64,000 nt of DNA. Source: Bimastos eiseni (taxonomy: Eukaryota > Annelida > Clitellata > Crassiclitellata > Lumbricidae). Shown piece by piece: positions 22,941-35,600 of the stretch. The DNA is taken from positions 21,024,854 to 21,088,853 of the forward strand of contig OY365813.1 in the NCBI GenBank assembly GCA_959347315.1. Reading direction: 5' to 3'. A program made the translations under genes and the position numbers. How positions within the stretch are numbered: the stretch's first letter is position 1; every line of letters starts with the position of its first letter. Below the pieces are notes generated by a model. That model saw only the letters and a program-made list of their open reading frames with translations, was not told the DNA's origin and did no database searches.

Positions 22941-23537
22941 TACGTCAAGAGAAAGTCAGTCAATAAGTCTAATTACCTGTTCTAGCAACGGCTAAGCGAC
23001 GAGACAGGGCCAACCTCCTTAGTAACTTCATACATGATTAGGAGTTTGAACAGATAAATCCTTTAATGTACTCATGGGAATGAAGCATCCTTCATCCCTG
23101 CGCTATAATTAATACGGTGGTCTAACAGGCACATTTCCGTTGGCTTCACTTCAAATCCATGCAAAAAATTATCTTAACCTTTTCTGGGTGATATTTCTGA
23201 GCAGGTATTGCTGCTGCGGCTGAATGATTGATCAAGCAACAGAGCTGAGAATGACCATCAAACGTGTCCAGAAATTTACACTTGAAGGACTCAGGTTTGC
23301 GTAACATGATGGCCGACTAAGTACCGTTGGTAGGATTAACTACGTCCAAAATATTTGACAATTACAAATAGGCATTCATCGTAAATATTTTACAGGGCAA
23401 CGTGAAACACCCGTGCATCGTCACTGCATTGGCTAAGCGTGGCTTTTGTTGCCATGAAAATGTATATGACCTGCCTGTGGGCAATTCAGTGAGTATAACG
23501 ACCGCTGTTGTGGCAACGGCTCATCAAACGACATATA

Positions 23538-24930
23538 CAGGGGTGTGCAAAAGTCTTGCACCACCCAAATTCTTTACCGTTCTTCAACCCTCCAGTAGGC
23601 CTACTGTTATCTTTATTCTGCCTTAGAGCCAATATAATTATTTCTATTTAATATCAACAGGTGGCATTTAGCTTTGAGATTCAACATTCAAAGATAGATT
23701 TCTTCCAATGTCATATTAACATATCGTAGGACAACATGTTCCTACTATAGAAACATCATAGAAATAACGAATTGTGTGTGAAAGTTGACGTCGCATTAAC
23801 TTCTGCATGAGTAGTGGGATAAGTGCAAGGTTGTTGCCAGCCCATCAACAGTGCGTTGCCATTGCCTGTAGCTTAGTCCGAGTGGTTGAACCGCACACAG
23901 AAGCCAGTTGATGGCTGATGTCCAGAGATACAAGTGATGCCAATGGCATGCCAATGATTGCATTATGCCAAGAGTAGCTATGAGATCTGGGATAAGGTCT
24001 TGTTCAGTGTTGAAAGCCCTGTATGCCTCTTTACCAACCAGGCTCAACACAAACGTGAGGAGGTCTCCTGAAGAAGATTTCAAATTGCAATGCCTGAACC
24101 TGAGTGTGAAACATCATCTGAAGATCATGCTCTGAGGATGCATGGCTGTCAGTGGAGTCGGACGTCTGCACATTGTCGATGGAATGGCCAACACGTCCTG
24201 CTACATCGGCATACTGCAGAAGCGCAAGGTGCCATCAGCACAGCATCTGTTCGATGATCAGTTCTATATTCAATGATCAGTTCCATTTTCTGGATGAGAA
24301 CCCACCGTGTCATCGAGCGAAACTGGTCAACGACTGGAACATCCAGAACGTCATCTGAACACTGGACTGACCCGCTCCGTCCCCGTGTCTAAATCCGATT
24401 GAAAATCTCTGGCACAAAGCAGCCTTGGAGATACCAATGACATCTGGCTTGTAAGCGCGAGCTAATCGAGTCATTTGGAACCATATAGTCACCCACGACT
24501 ACCTTGTCAAACTGGTCCACTCAATGCCGAAACGCTCCAGACAAGAAGCGAAGAATAAAGGCTGGCCCATAAAATACTCATCCACTAGTGAAATAAAAGA
24601 ACCGGTGATGCAAGAATTTTCAACGCCACGTTACAAGATAAAGAGGATTACGATCATAAATACTCACTACTTCATGTCCACACATTGCAATATGCACCGT
24701 TAATCTCGATCCAACTTTCGCACTCAATTCGTCATTTCTATGAGGTGTCATAAATAATAACGACAATAGAGGAAATCTGTCTTCAGAATTTGATTTTCAA
24801 AGCTAAATGCCACTCCTGCAACATAAAAAGTAATACTTGTATTAGCCCGAGGGCAGAATAGAGATAGCAGCACTGGACGGTTGAAAAGCGGCAAAGAAAT
24901 TGTGTGATGCAGGACTTTTGCACACCACCG
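23538..24930 (+). mobile_element. Decayed Tc1-like transposon
   Basis: The element is 1.39 kb, flanked by TA on both sides. TIRs begin caggggtgtgcaaaagtctt on the left and cggtggtgtgcaaaagtcct (reverse complement) on the right. Inside on the plus strand are broken pieces of a Tc1 transposase: WDKVLFSVESPVCLF, then VGRLHIVDGMANTSCYIGIL, then a FHFLDENPPCHRAKLV block (family QDNAPCH) and CLNPIENLWHKA near 24390-24420. Frameshifts and stops separate them, so it is inactive. It ends about 150 bp before the start codon of lectin 2. The matching DNA before lectin 3 (about 45850) is uninterrupted. Confidence 0.88.
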
Positions 24931-25083
24931 TAGATTGTTAGACCAAAAACTTAGTAGGCAACGTATATTGCTCCGTCAACTATCGCTGCAGTTCTAGCAG
25001 AGCTTTGCGAGCATCTAGTATAGAAATGCTTACTTGGATTCAGCTTCTGTTTTGAACAATTTTTTGGCAGTTCCAACAACGCC

Positions 25084-28000
25084 ATGAGGGCGATCAAGAT
25101 TGACGCGCTCACCTTGATTCAGCTACTGCTATGGACACATTTTGGTAAAGCATTTTAGGGTCTGTCATCGAAGGACATCTACCTGCGACTATGCACGATT
25201 TTTCTTTTCACAAATTAAGCAGAATTTCAGTCGCAAAAACCAATATTGCAAGACAAAGAGAAGATTGGGCGTTTCATTGAAAACCATTGTAGTGAGACTC
25301 GTGACTGAAAAATCGTTTGACATAGATTAGGCCTTAGCCTAATTCTTGTAAATCGTCAAATGACAGTAAGTATAATAATGTCAGAATGAATTTTGAAGAA
25401 GCAGATTTGATTGACAGAAGGATAACGGTAAACCGTGTAGCAACACTTATTGCAACAATTATTAGAATAAATTATCAAATGAGTAATGTTTTTGTTAAAA
25501 TCAGTTAACGTTTCTAGGGGTGGGGTCACCCATTTGTACTATGTGTGACAGGGGTAGGGTCGCCGAAATATGACATCATATAATCACATGAAACATAAAA
25601 ATGAGTGATTTTACTTAAATATTTAACTCAATTTAGCAACTTGCACTTAATTAACAGGTATTGTAACCAAAAAATTTTTAAACTAGGCCTAATTATGATT
25701 GATTTGTGGATTGCTTCATTTAGGTTTGCTGTTAATTTTGGAGTTTTGTAAGTGAGGGAGTCATTCAGTAACACACAAAACGCACAAGCCGCGATTGAAG
25801 AAAATGGCGATAGTGTGGATTGGATAGTCGAAGAAGAGCTGGAACTGAATGGAATAGCCATTGAACAGGATGCTGAGATACAAGCTCTTCCTATTTATTC
25901 CATAAAGGAGCATTTTTGCTTCTGCGTGGGAGAATTATAGAGAAACATAAAGTTTGGATTGCTTCAAGTTATTGTTAAATATTCTTTTAATGTAAAGATT
26001 CTGCCAGAGCCATTCATCTTGCCGAATGCATATTGAGTGTAATAATTATATTTTCTCCATGTGTCTGCGTTCTACTAAATAGTTTCAAGTACGTTTATTC
26101 ATATAATAACTTTGATGATAATTATAAGAAGATGTGCATGTAACATTGTGGGCATCTGTTTTTTCGGCGGTGGGGAGAAATAAGAACTGCGTGACGTCAT
26201 AGATGAGGAGACCATGACATATGTGACGACGTGTGACTGGGTGGAGGGGTCAAAAATCGTCAAAAAATTGCGTTACGTCATTTATGGACGGCCTCTAAAG
26301 TGAATTGTTCTGCCCCTTTTTGTTTTAGCCGACCCGGGCGTTGGCCTAAATATTGTTCGTGGAAGGCCGACATTCTCCAGTTCCATATCGTGTGATGGAA
26401 GTGGCAATAGCTGTGGACCACAATTGGCGGTGGATGGCAATTACAACACCCTCTTCAATCAGTACTCCTGCTTTGCGGGAAACGAAGGACCCGGCGCACC
26501 AAACTGGTGGGCTGTCGACATGGGTCAACTCGTCTTGGTCGATCGGGTCATTGTCACTAATCGTGGATATGACACTACTAGCGGTAGTTTATTAGTTTAT
26601 TGTTTTATTTATTAGTTTATCTAAATTAGTTTATTGGTTACTAAAGCAGAACATTATTAATGAAAACTCAGCTACCATATTCTATTCTATTCTATTTATG
26701 GATTTATAAAGCGCCTCTCACGGTAGTCCGCAACCTATAGTCAGAGGCGTTCCCAGTGCGAAGAACACCTCGAGATAAGACAAGTCTCAAGACAACGAGC
26801 CGAAACAGTTGTGCCACCAGCACGAGTCACAGCAGGAATGTTGTTCCATAGCGCGGCCGTATAATTTATCACAGCTACAGGTAGCTGAGCGCTTCTGAAT
26901 AGTTATTCTTCGAGCGGCGTTATATAAATCAATAGATAGTGATATGATCCAGGTTGCCTGCATTTTACTCTTCCATAAAAACCGTATTTTTCAGCCGTAG
27001 TCAAACCGAGAACGTCTCTGAGTAGATATCTTGTAGGGGTGCTGTACTAAGTGCACATTGACTGATTGGCTGATTGATTGATTGATTGCAAACCAAATTA
27101 CGATTCTTCAATATACTCTCGGGTGGACTGTTGATCCGTAATTTGAGCACCTGGCATGCTACTCGACATGTCAGCTTGGTCACTGGGTGCATTACAGTAT
27201 TACGGGGACCCTATACATATAAGCGGAATTGATGTTCCCTTGTGTCCACCCATTGTTACTGACTGCACAACTGTCATTATTGAATGTATTACTGTATTGC
27301 TGTGGTGTACAATAAACATCTTTTTGATCTCTTGACTCTAGCAACTTCTATGACTTTTTCATGCATCGTATAGAGGCGCGACTGGACAACTTTACTGTCG
27401 GACTGATGAACGTGACACCCAGTCTTTCGACCGTCATCAGAGGCAATTACTCCATCTGCGGAATATATCCAGGACACGTCCCATATGGCTTTAATGCCTC
27501 CCTCCGATGCTTACCAGGCTCCGCCCCAGCAAGATACCTGGTCATTCAACAACCAGCAGCTGGACCTGGTTATTTTAACCTCTGCGAAGTCGAAGTCTGG
27601 CCTAAGCACACGGGTATGAATATTGTTCATGGTCGTCAATATGATCTAGTCTAATGAACCCTTTGAAATTCTAATAAATTCTAATTTAACTCTGTCTTGC
27701 TCTGATCTGATCGATTCTAGTCTACAGGCTGTTCGTTAAGAAGATAACATCCAACTTCTCTTAAAGATCGAATCAACTGTAAGGGTTTTGTAAACACAGC
27801 TATTCGCAAACTGTGTGCACTCTCCAGGATCGACTCAGCTTTCCTTAGGCCTATTGATGGACCCAGTTGTATTTTAAATACATAAGCCCAGTTGTTAATA
27901 AACATAAGCCAAGACGGTCTGAATGCACAACCCAACTCATCCTATCGCTCAAGACAGGAACTGACAGATAATAAATTAATGACTAGTATAATATTCCAGG

Positions 28001-28354
28001 TCGACAACCAAAGAATAGGAGAAACGATTTGGTGAATATATTGTTCCCACAGAATCATTTCCGATTGCTAAACGAGATTCACTTAATGAATAATTCTGAT
28101 TATGTTGCATGATTTGAGTGTCTCAATGGAAATGTGAGTCTGGTGTTCGTTTGGAAAACTATATCAACTCAACGGCTTCTGTTGGCTACGCAGTGGACTG
28201 CATGATCCTCTGCCAGGAAGCAGGATATAAATGCAATTCCTTCAATCACCATTCCGTCGACAATGTCTGCGAGTTAAACAGTCACCCAGTTGGATTTAGT
28301 GCATCGGAGAAAATCGCCAGTTCTGCCTGGAACTGGTGGACAACTTACTACTAA
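25084..28354 (+). CDS. Lectin 2: secreted FTP (fucolectin-like) and PAN/apple protein
   Basis: Four coding exons, 25084-25144, 26329-26583, 27374-27613 and 28119-28354, all joining in phase 1, give 263 residues. Exon 1 is a short secretion signal (MRAIKIDALTLIQLLLWTHF). Exons 2 and 3 form an FTP/F5-8C-like lectin domain (about 25-185): NIVRGRPTFSSS, QLAVDGNYNTLF, PNWWAVDMGQLVLV, VIVTNRG, RLDNFTVG, FNLCEVEVWP. Exon 4 is a PAN/apple-like domain (187-263) with VDCMILCQEAGYKCNSFNH. FTP domains commonly bind fucose or other sugars with calcium; apple domains bind proteins or carbohydrates. The SCTHT-type His and the RGDCC run of eel-type F-lectins are not seen, so the ligand is uncertain. Exon 4 uses a weak ttgag acceptor. 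Lectin 3 supports every junction. It converges on chitinase B. Confidence 0.85.
25507..26297. mobile_element. MITE-like insertion in intron 1 of lectin 2
   Basis: Lectin 3 runs from cagttaa straight into gatgaatcgttct, whereas lectin 2 has about 790 bp between the matching words. The right end, reverse-complemented, reads ggccgtccataaatgacgta and continues with a gacccc tract, resembling the ggccgttcacatattatata end of the element in intron 9 of chitinase B. The left end has ggggtggggtcac. Exact ends are uncertain. Confidence 0.5.
26686..26900 (-). repeat. LINE or LINE-tailed SINE 3' end in intron 2 of lectin 2
   Basis: On the minus strand a peptide fragment AALWNNIPAVTR (an L2/CR1-type C-terminal motif) is followed by a gaggcgctttataaatcc tail and a short (ataga)n repeat. 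Similar gcgcctct tails with pentanucleotide runs occur near 61750 and 63120. Lectin 3 intron 2 keeps only the tail (about 46830-46860). Confidence 0.5.
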
Positions 28355-28729
28355 ACCCATTCCTTCCTTCGTAAAGTCAGTGGGATCACTCTATGGGTTC
28401 AGCAAAGTTTTGTGGATGTGCGATCAACCGTTTCCCGACATCGTTCTTTTTGTATCGCATCTCAAACTGACTAGAGCTGTTAGATGCATTCAAATACTGC
28501 GTGTTTTCACTGCGTGTTTCTATTATATGCTGATTGCTATTGTGATTGTAGTTACAAATACTTACCATCACAGAATTAATATTATGCCACAAACAGCTTA
28601 CCACATAGACATTTCAAAGACGAATAGACGCTGAGCCTTTAAGCAATTCATATATTCAGATTTCAGTCATGGCCGAAGAGAGGAAGAGAAAGGCCAGAGA
28701 AATCATATACATGTAACAGGCCGTCGTTT

Positions 28730-28800
28730 GTGGCCTATATTCGAGACAGAGACAGACAAACAGACAGACAGACAGAGAGACAGTGACATAGAGTAAGAGA
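28730..28800. repeat. (GACA)n simple repeat
   Basis: A gagacagacaaacagacaga-type run downstream of lectin 2. A weaker version (gagacggagacgggcagaga) lies at the matching place after lectin 3, near 48580. Confidence 0.8.
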
Positions 28801-29361
28801 GACATAGCGATATATGGAACTTTCAAAGCTGCAGGACTACAATTCTGCAATACGAATGATTGTTTTTCAGTTTCTGCACTGTTGTCATAAATTTTATTTC
28901 GATCTCTTCTTTTACGGAAGGACGCTAATTCAACATTTATGTGATTTGGCTCAGGCTTACAGAAATAAAAAAATAAACTGACACAAAAGAAAACGGCCAT
29001 GACTGGTTCCTCGAAGCAGAAATTAATATTACCAGTCATGAGAACTTTTAACAGACAGTTTTATCACACGATGGATGGTTTACATTAACTCTCATGAAAA
29101 TGCGCATTAAGATTATGAAATCAAAATAGCTAAAAACTAATCAATTAATTGCGATAAAGTAAACTATATAAAATATGAAAACAAAAGGCAAATGTTACAG
29201 TTAAATAATCTATTGTAACTAGCAAAATAAATTCATGCGCTTCAAGAAGAATCTTACAGATTAATTTATATAAGCATAATTATGTCTACAACGCTTTGGT
29301 AAAATTAAATTAGAAAGTTTTTATGGCGTTCAGAATGTATTCATTTACACACCGATCAATG
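28801..29361. other. Convergent spacer between lectin 2 and chitinase B
   Basis: No exon is seen. AATAAA-rich text at about 28963-28977 has a counterpart after lectin 3 (about 48780-48792) and may serve lectin polyadenylation. The region aligns with the flank of lectin 3. Confidence 0.4.
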
Positions 29362-29367
29362 TTTATT
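29362..29367 (-). promoter_or_regulatory. Polyadenylation signal of chitinase B
   Basis: AATAAA on the minus strand, inside a block (gaaacaacacgaggacagag) conserved downstream of chitinase C (51072-51100). Confidence 0.5.
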
Positions 29368-29638
29368 TTTGAAACAACACGAGGACAGAGTTTTTCGTGA
29401 AAAACGGTCAGATAGTTGTCTTTTCGAAAGCAGCTTAGCAGTTTTGGCGATTTGTCCAAGCGCCGATAGGACAATTCTTAACTGGCCAATTCAGTCGAAG
29501 CTCTAATCAATTAAGCATCCAATGTCATTTTGAATTTCTTTAATGTCATCAGTTACAAGCCAGCTGCTGGTCGACGGGAAAGAGTTGATCGCATTTTACG
29601 CTCAGATCAGCGTCTTCTAGCGAACTTCTGAGCTATGA

Positions 29639-32600
29639 TCAATGCCTGAGAGGCCCATTCCTGGCAGGCCAATTCCTGCCGGGTCGACCCCTGCCAGGAG
29701 GATTCTTCCCAGGGACCTTATAACCAGGCCGATTGCGAGCGAGTTCACATTTCGCTTGCCTTTCGGGGGTCAAGCCATACCACCAGTTGCATACTTGGAG
29801 GACGTCATCGTAGTACAGACCCGCAGGGCACGGCATCTCAACTAATTGTCCATTGGTGCATACAATGTAGGTTGAACAGTTAGCAGGGTTGACGTACATT
29901 TCATCCACCTTGTCCACGCAGGTGAAAGCTGTAAAGAATGACAAACGCACTTCATACGCATCCAGGAACATATTAAGAGAACCCACACTTCTTATGAAAC
30001 TGAAGTAATTTATTATTATATGCAATGAGTTAGTGTATCCTGACATATTTTCTGCCGAAATGGCGTTTTGATCAAGCGGCGAAAACAATAATAACATCAA
30101 CATACTATTCTTGTAGCTATGTGTCGACAAGTATAATGTCAGCAACGTATGTTTGTGCATGTAGGTTTGCGTATGGGTGTTGGATTTAAAATGCAAAGCA
30201 AATCAGCTACAGAGTAGGCCTACTACTGCTAATGAAGTCTGATGAATCATCGATAAGAGAACAATTTATTCGAGGATAGCAGAATATTCTTATGGAGTTG
30301 GTATTGCAATTGAAAATCCTTAAGTGACATAGTTTTATACTCATGAGAGTTATTAGAGGCAGCCGGGGCGCTAACTTAAACAGTATTTAATGTCACTTAA
30401 AAGCAACAGCACACCAGCATGAATGCATCGACAAACATAAATATTTACATAAACATAGTTTTGCATACATGTACATATATACATACAAACATACAATACA
30501 TGCACTTCTACTTACATACTGCTTTATTAATACGTCTACATAAATACGCGCACACGTGCACATTCGTACAAGTAGATACATCATGATTCATACATGTATA
30601 TTCCAGTATGTATTAGAACATACATGTACCTACGCCCGAGCAAACATAACTGTTTACTGTTTAATTAAAATTGACTGTTAAGGGCCGTTCACATATTATA
30701 TAACGCATAAAATCATAATTTTTGACCCACCCCTACCCCTAATAACGCTACATAACAGCAGCCGTGACCCTCCCCCCTATATTATATAACAGATATGCTA
30801 CCTACCCCTACCCCACTCCCAGTCTATAAGCATGTTAAAAGACATACAATCGACATAATTGTATTGCACAATTTGAAACTTTTATAACAATACAATGTTA
30901 GTTAGCACTTTAATAGTAGTGATAATTGCCTTCATTCATTTCAAGAACTGTAGTAAAAAATTATCACACCCCCAATTAGCTATGTGACAAAAGCTATCTT
31001 AAAATTGTGTACTCTCTCGTGCCAATAATGATTAGACCGGACGTAGGGAGTTCCTCTGCATCTTAATATTCGGACTTTTAATGGCGCTAGATTCACTTGT
31101 ATTAATTACGGTAACTAATTGGGTAGTCGACGATTGTCACCATTTAACTACATGTAGGCCTACTAAAACAGCATGATAATATATGGTAGTGACATACATC
31201 CTATTTAAAAACACTATTTTAGTTTCCCTCCTTTTTTGCACTAGAAATGAGCATTGCAGTATCACACAGAATGGATTGGTTTAATATTGCACTGTCAGGT
31301 ATTTATCGATAGGTTCGCGGTACAACATTACTCTACCTATTTAATAGCGTATGATGTATACAGAGTGTATACTACAACTACAATTGGATATCTAAGCAAA
31401 CATAAACTATGTAGGTCTACACATACTAAATAGAAAACGAAATCAATCATTATGATAATACCTACCAAAATAATTGTTTCAAGTGAATTACTTTTAATTT
31501 AAACCAAAATCAAAACAAAGCACACAGAATTGAATTATAGAGCGTTTAAAGTTATGCACAGGAAATTGTTAAAATTGTAAATAGGAAACTGTTAAAAGTG
31601 GATTTATAAATAATAAGTAAGAATGCCAGGTGGCAGCTAATAGTACTAGTTTTGGTTCACAACATATAGCGAACTTCGATTAAACAATGAAGGTCCGTGG
31701 TACATGGAATTTCCAATTGGCAGTCAAACAGGCAAAATAGCATAAGCTGAAAAAAGTTTGTTATATAACAAAACCTTCAACCTACCCCCCCTCACCCTAC
31801 ACAATATAACGCTAACAAAACCGGAACCCACCCACCTACCTCTTGAGCGTTATATTATTTGTGAGCAATCTTCAATTACTACTAATTCATTAAGGCTTCT
31901 TACGTTCACCAGAGGATGTTGCAGTAGTATCTACAGCTAGAGGGCTTGTAGTGGCTGTGGGTGGAGTTGTATTTTTTGAAGTACATGTATGTGGAGGCGG
32001 AGTTGTGGTGGTTGTGGTATGTGGAGGCGGAGTTGTGGTGGTTGTGACATGTCCTCTGCAACATACATCAAATGAACCACTTCACATTGTCCTTTCCATC
32101 AACCACATTGAGATTGAGTTTATTGTGTTGTGTTGTTATCTGCGACACTAAGAACGTTAAAAAACGGGCAGAAACTACTTCATAAGCTAACTTTACGTAA
32201 TTTCTAATCACAGATATATTCATATTTCAAGAGAGATTCGTCAGAGTGTTAAGTCGATCATCAGTTGCATGCATTCTGCGTACAAGAGTGCAGTTGAAAC
32301 TGATGCGTTTGATCAATATGTTTATAAAATTTGTATTTCGAACTATCCAACTCTCTAAACGTGAATCTAACATGGCGTGAAAATAATTTAAATGGGCAGA
32401 TGTTGAGACAAATATAACCCGATATAGACATTATAAACTGTGCACTATCAGAACCAATTTCTCGTTTTTAGTAAGCGACCACTAACGCACGATAATGCAA
32501 CTTATTAATCCAACTATCAATGAAAACATAAACACAAGAGTTAATATAAGAGCTGGCTTATTGAACTCTCTAGGCTTACTTAAAAAGCATCCCCATTGCT

Positions 32601-35600
32601 TCCATAGCTATTCAAAAAATTGTAACTTTTTGGTTAATTGCATGTTTAGTCATCCAAAGCCTGACATATACTGTTCAGTGCATTTATTGGTGCTTCTGAA
32701 TAAGGAACATAGTTACCTATTATGTTCAAGTCAGTAAGAGTTAATTGTCACTCGAAATGTGTGGCATGATCTTTAGCTATTTGTAAATGAGAGTAAATGA
32801 TTGCTGACTCAAATCTGGCAGACGTGCTCCATGTCACGAGTTCTTCACAAATACAGGTCTCGAGTCTCAAGCACACAATTTGGCTCACCCAGCCGGCGAA
32901 ATTAGTAAAATAAATGAACAAATACAAAACATTTCATGATATGGACTGAATTTAAAATCTCAATCATATTTACGGTGGTTTTAGGTGTTCATTAGCGGTT
33001 GATAGCAGTGGATATGGTCCAGCATTGCATCCGAGGTTTCCGCTGAAGTCGTCTAAATCAACGTTCCACGCCGTCCACCCAGAGTATCCGTTTGCAACTA
33101 TATATTGAGCCTGTTCAAACAGAGATACGTTTGTTTGTCTCAAAAAGCAAACTAATCAACACTCCGCAATCAAACAAACACACCTGTTTCATTCATGCAT
33201 TCCGAGCATCACATTACCGCCCCTTTCCCAGCAATAGCGCTCCAAGTTCAGCCCAAATAAAGAACTCGGACCTGAGCGACTTGCTACACGGGCTTGCCAC
33301 AATGACATTCATCTAATCAGTAAGGCTTCATCAAAGCGATTCCACGGATTCTCAGTACAATAATTCAACTCATTTTGTGCAAGTGCATATATTGCAATAA
33401 ATTAAATCTTTCGTAAGGCAACAGCACAGCTCGATGCCACCTCAAACTTTATAGCGTCTCATTAATAATTAAGTTTCAACCTATAAAGAGCGCAGATTGA
33501 AGAGCGTCCAGTGTGTTGCACCAATGCCTTAATGTTACTTGATTCCAAATTTGAAACTAATCTCCTTCAACGTCAGACTCATCGTCTCTTTTATTATCAA
33601 ATTTATTACTCGTCTCTTCACTGTGTTCATGTCAACAACAGCTCGTTGCCGGATATCTCACATCGATCGGATTTAAAACTTGTTTCTGGCTGCTGCAGCG
33701 TATCATAATTTCTTATTGCGATTCTGTTTGAAGCAAAGAGCATCGATTAATATCTGTGGCATTAAAATATGCTAAGGAATTCTTCATAATTTTAAATTAG
33801 ATTTTATCGATAAAGTCTTATATTAGTTATGTTTCGATTTATTTAATAACAAACCTTAATCTGAAAACTCTCTTCGTCATCGTATCCAACCCATTGGTCT
33901 CCTTTGTATGCAAAAGGCGTCTTATGTTCATCGGACCAGATTCTGGTGGCTCCATTGGTAAGCGCAGTGCATATCTGGGAACAAGAAATCACTTTTTTAT
34001 TAAAGACAATTCTATTCCCAAATGAAAAGCAATAACTTCAATAAAAATTACTTTAACAGTTAAAACGCAGCACGTGTAAAAATGTAATAAATAAATAAAT
34101 ATATATATATAGGAAGTAACGCAAATGTGAATGAGACAGATTTGCCACTGGAAAGAAACTTGACCAATTTATACCTCGTAGTAGGACAAGAAGCCGGGTT
34201 CCCTGGTATAGGTCCCTGCCTTGCCTGGACCATTTATTGGAGCGCCAAGACCATTCTGAGCAGGGTCCGTTAGCGTGAAAGATCGGCCATAGGTAACGAT
34301 TCCTAATGTGAGCTTCTCTTTAGGCGCACCCAATTCAACCCAATAGTTGGCTGACCAGTTCTACAAACACCAATATATTATTTATGGAGTTTGGTATCAA
34401 CAGGTTCGTAATGTCGAGCTTTCCTCAACGATTAAAGAAATTCAGTCGGATAATGAACGTATTCAAAGAAGTTCAGTCAAATTAATGTCACTGTATATTG
34501 ATAAGGTCACTTCACGCCAGAGGCATCTACACCATAGTAACCTTGGAGCAAATGCTCCATCCAAGAAATAGGGGAAGGTGTGTGCCATTAACTTAGTTCA
34601 TTTTATAATACATCCTTGAATAATATTTGGTCCGTCTGCCCGTCAAAATTGCTACCGCTTAGGCGTATACATACTTAAAGAGAAACGACACAACTGTCAA
34701 AGTTATGTAGTCACTCATATCGCGTGTTTTAATGATATAATTATTTGTAATGATGACATTTGGTTATAAAGAAAAAATACAATCTGATAAACTGCAGATT
34801 TATTTCTTGTGTCGATTCATAGTGCAATGCCAATTGCATAGCATGCAAACAGTCACACTGGCTGAAGACATAATGAGGCAGTGATAATTATTAGGAGTTA
34901 GTCAGCTAGACTATGGATTACGCTGTCACTGTCAGTGGATTAAGATCGAATTGTTTGCTGCAAGTGAAGTGTAGCTTGTTTTTTATTGCACTGAAACACT
35001 AGACATTGAACGCTCACCAGTAAGAAGCCTGATGGATCAGAGTCTGTTTTTATATCCAGAATGTGCTAAAATTCGCCTAAAGACATATGAAATTTCAAAA
35101 GACTTTCTTTCCCTGGGGCTGTGACCCGAGCCCCGCTATAACTGAGCTGAGGAGGAAAGTGGAAGCGGAGACGAGGAGGAAGTTGGTCCGATGACATATG
35201 GGGAGATAGACGCCTCTTCCTCTCGCCGCGGTTTGAAACAGAACGTTAGGTAGACAATGAGACGGATATGTAGGTGACAGTGTTTAGAATTGGGGTGACT
35301 CATGAGGAAACATTTTTCTACGGTTCACCCCTAGTTCTGCCGAAACTCAATAAGAATTCACAAACCATATTGAGAGTGCTTCTGTCAGCGCCATCGAATA
35401 TTTGGCCATACTCGTCCGCTCTAGCGTAGAGCGGAGCATTCATTCCAGTTATAGCATCCCACGCACCGTTGTAGTCATATGTCATCAGATTCATAAAATC
35501 GAAGTACCTGCAAGAAATATTCAAGTATAAAATAAATTTACCGTGGACAAGCGTTTATGCAAAATGTTTGCACCGCGAGAATACCCTACTAAAACCCTGC

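Noticed and set aside
22603..22995. 130-codon plus-strand frame
   Set aside because: It is the antisense of the LINE ORF2 C-terminal fragment.
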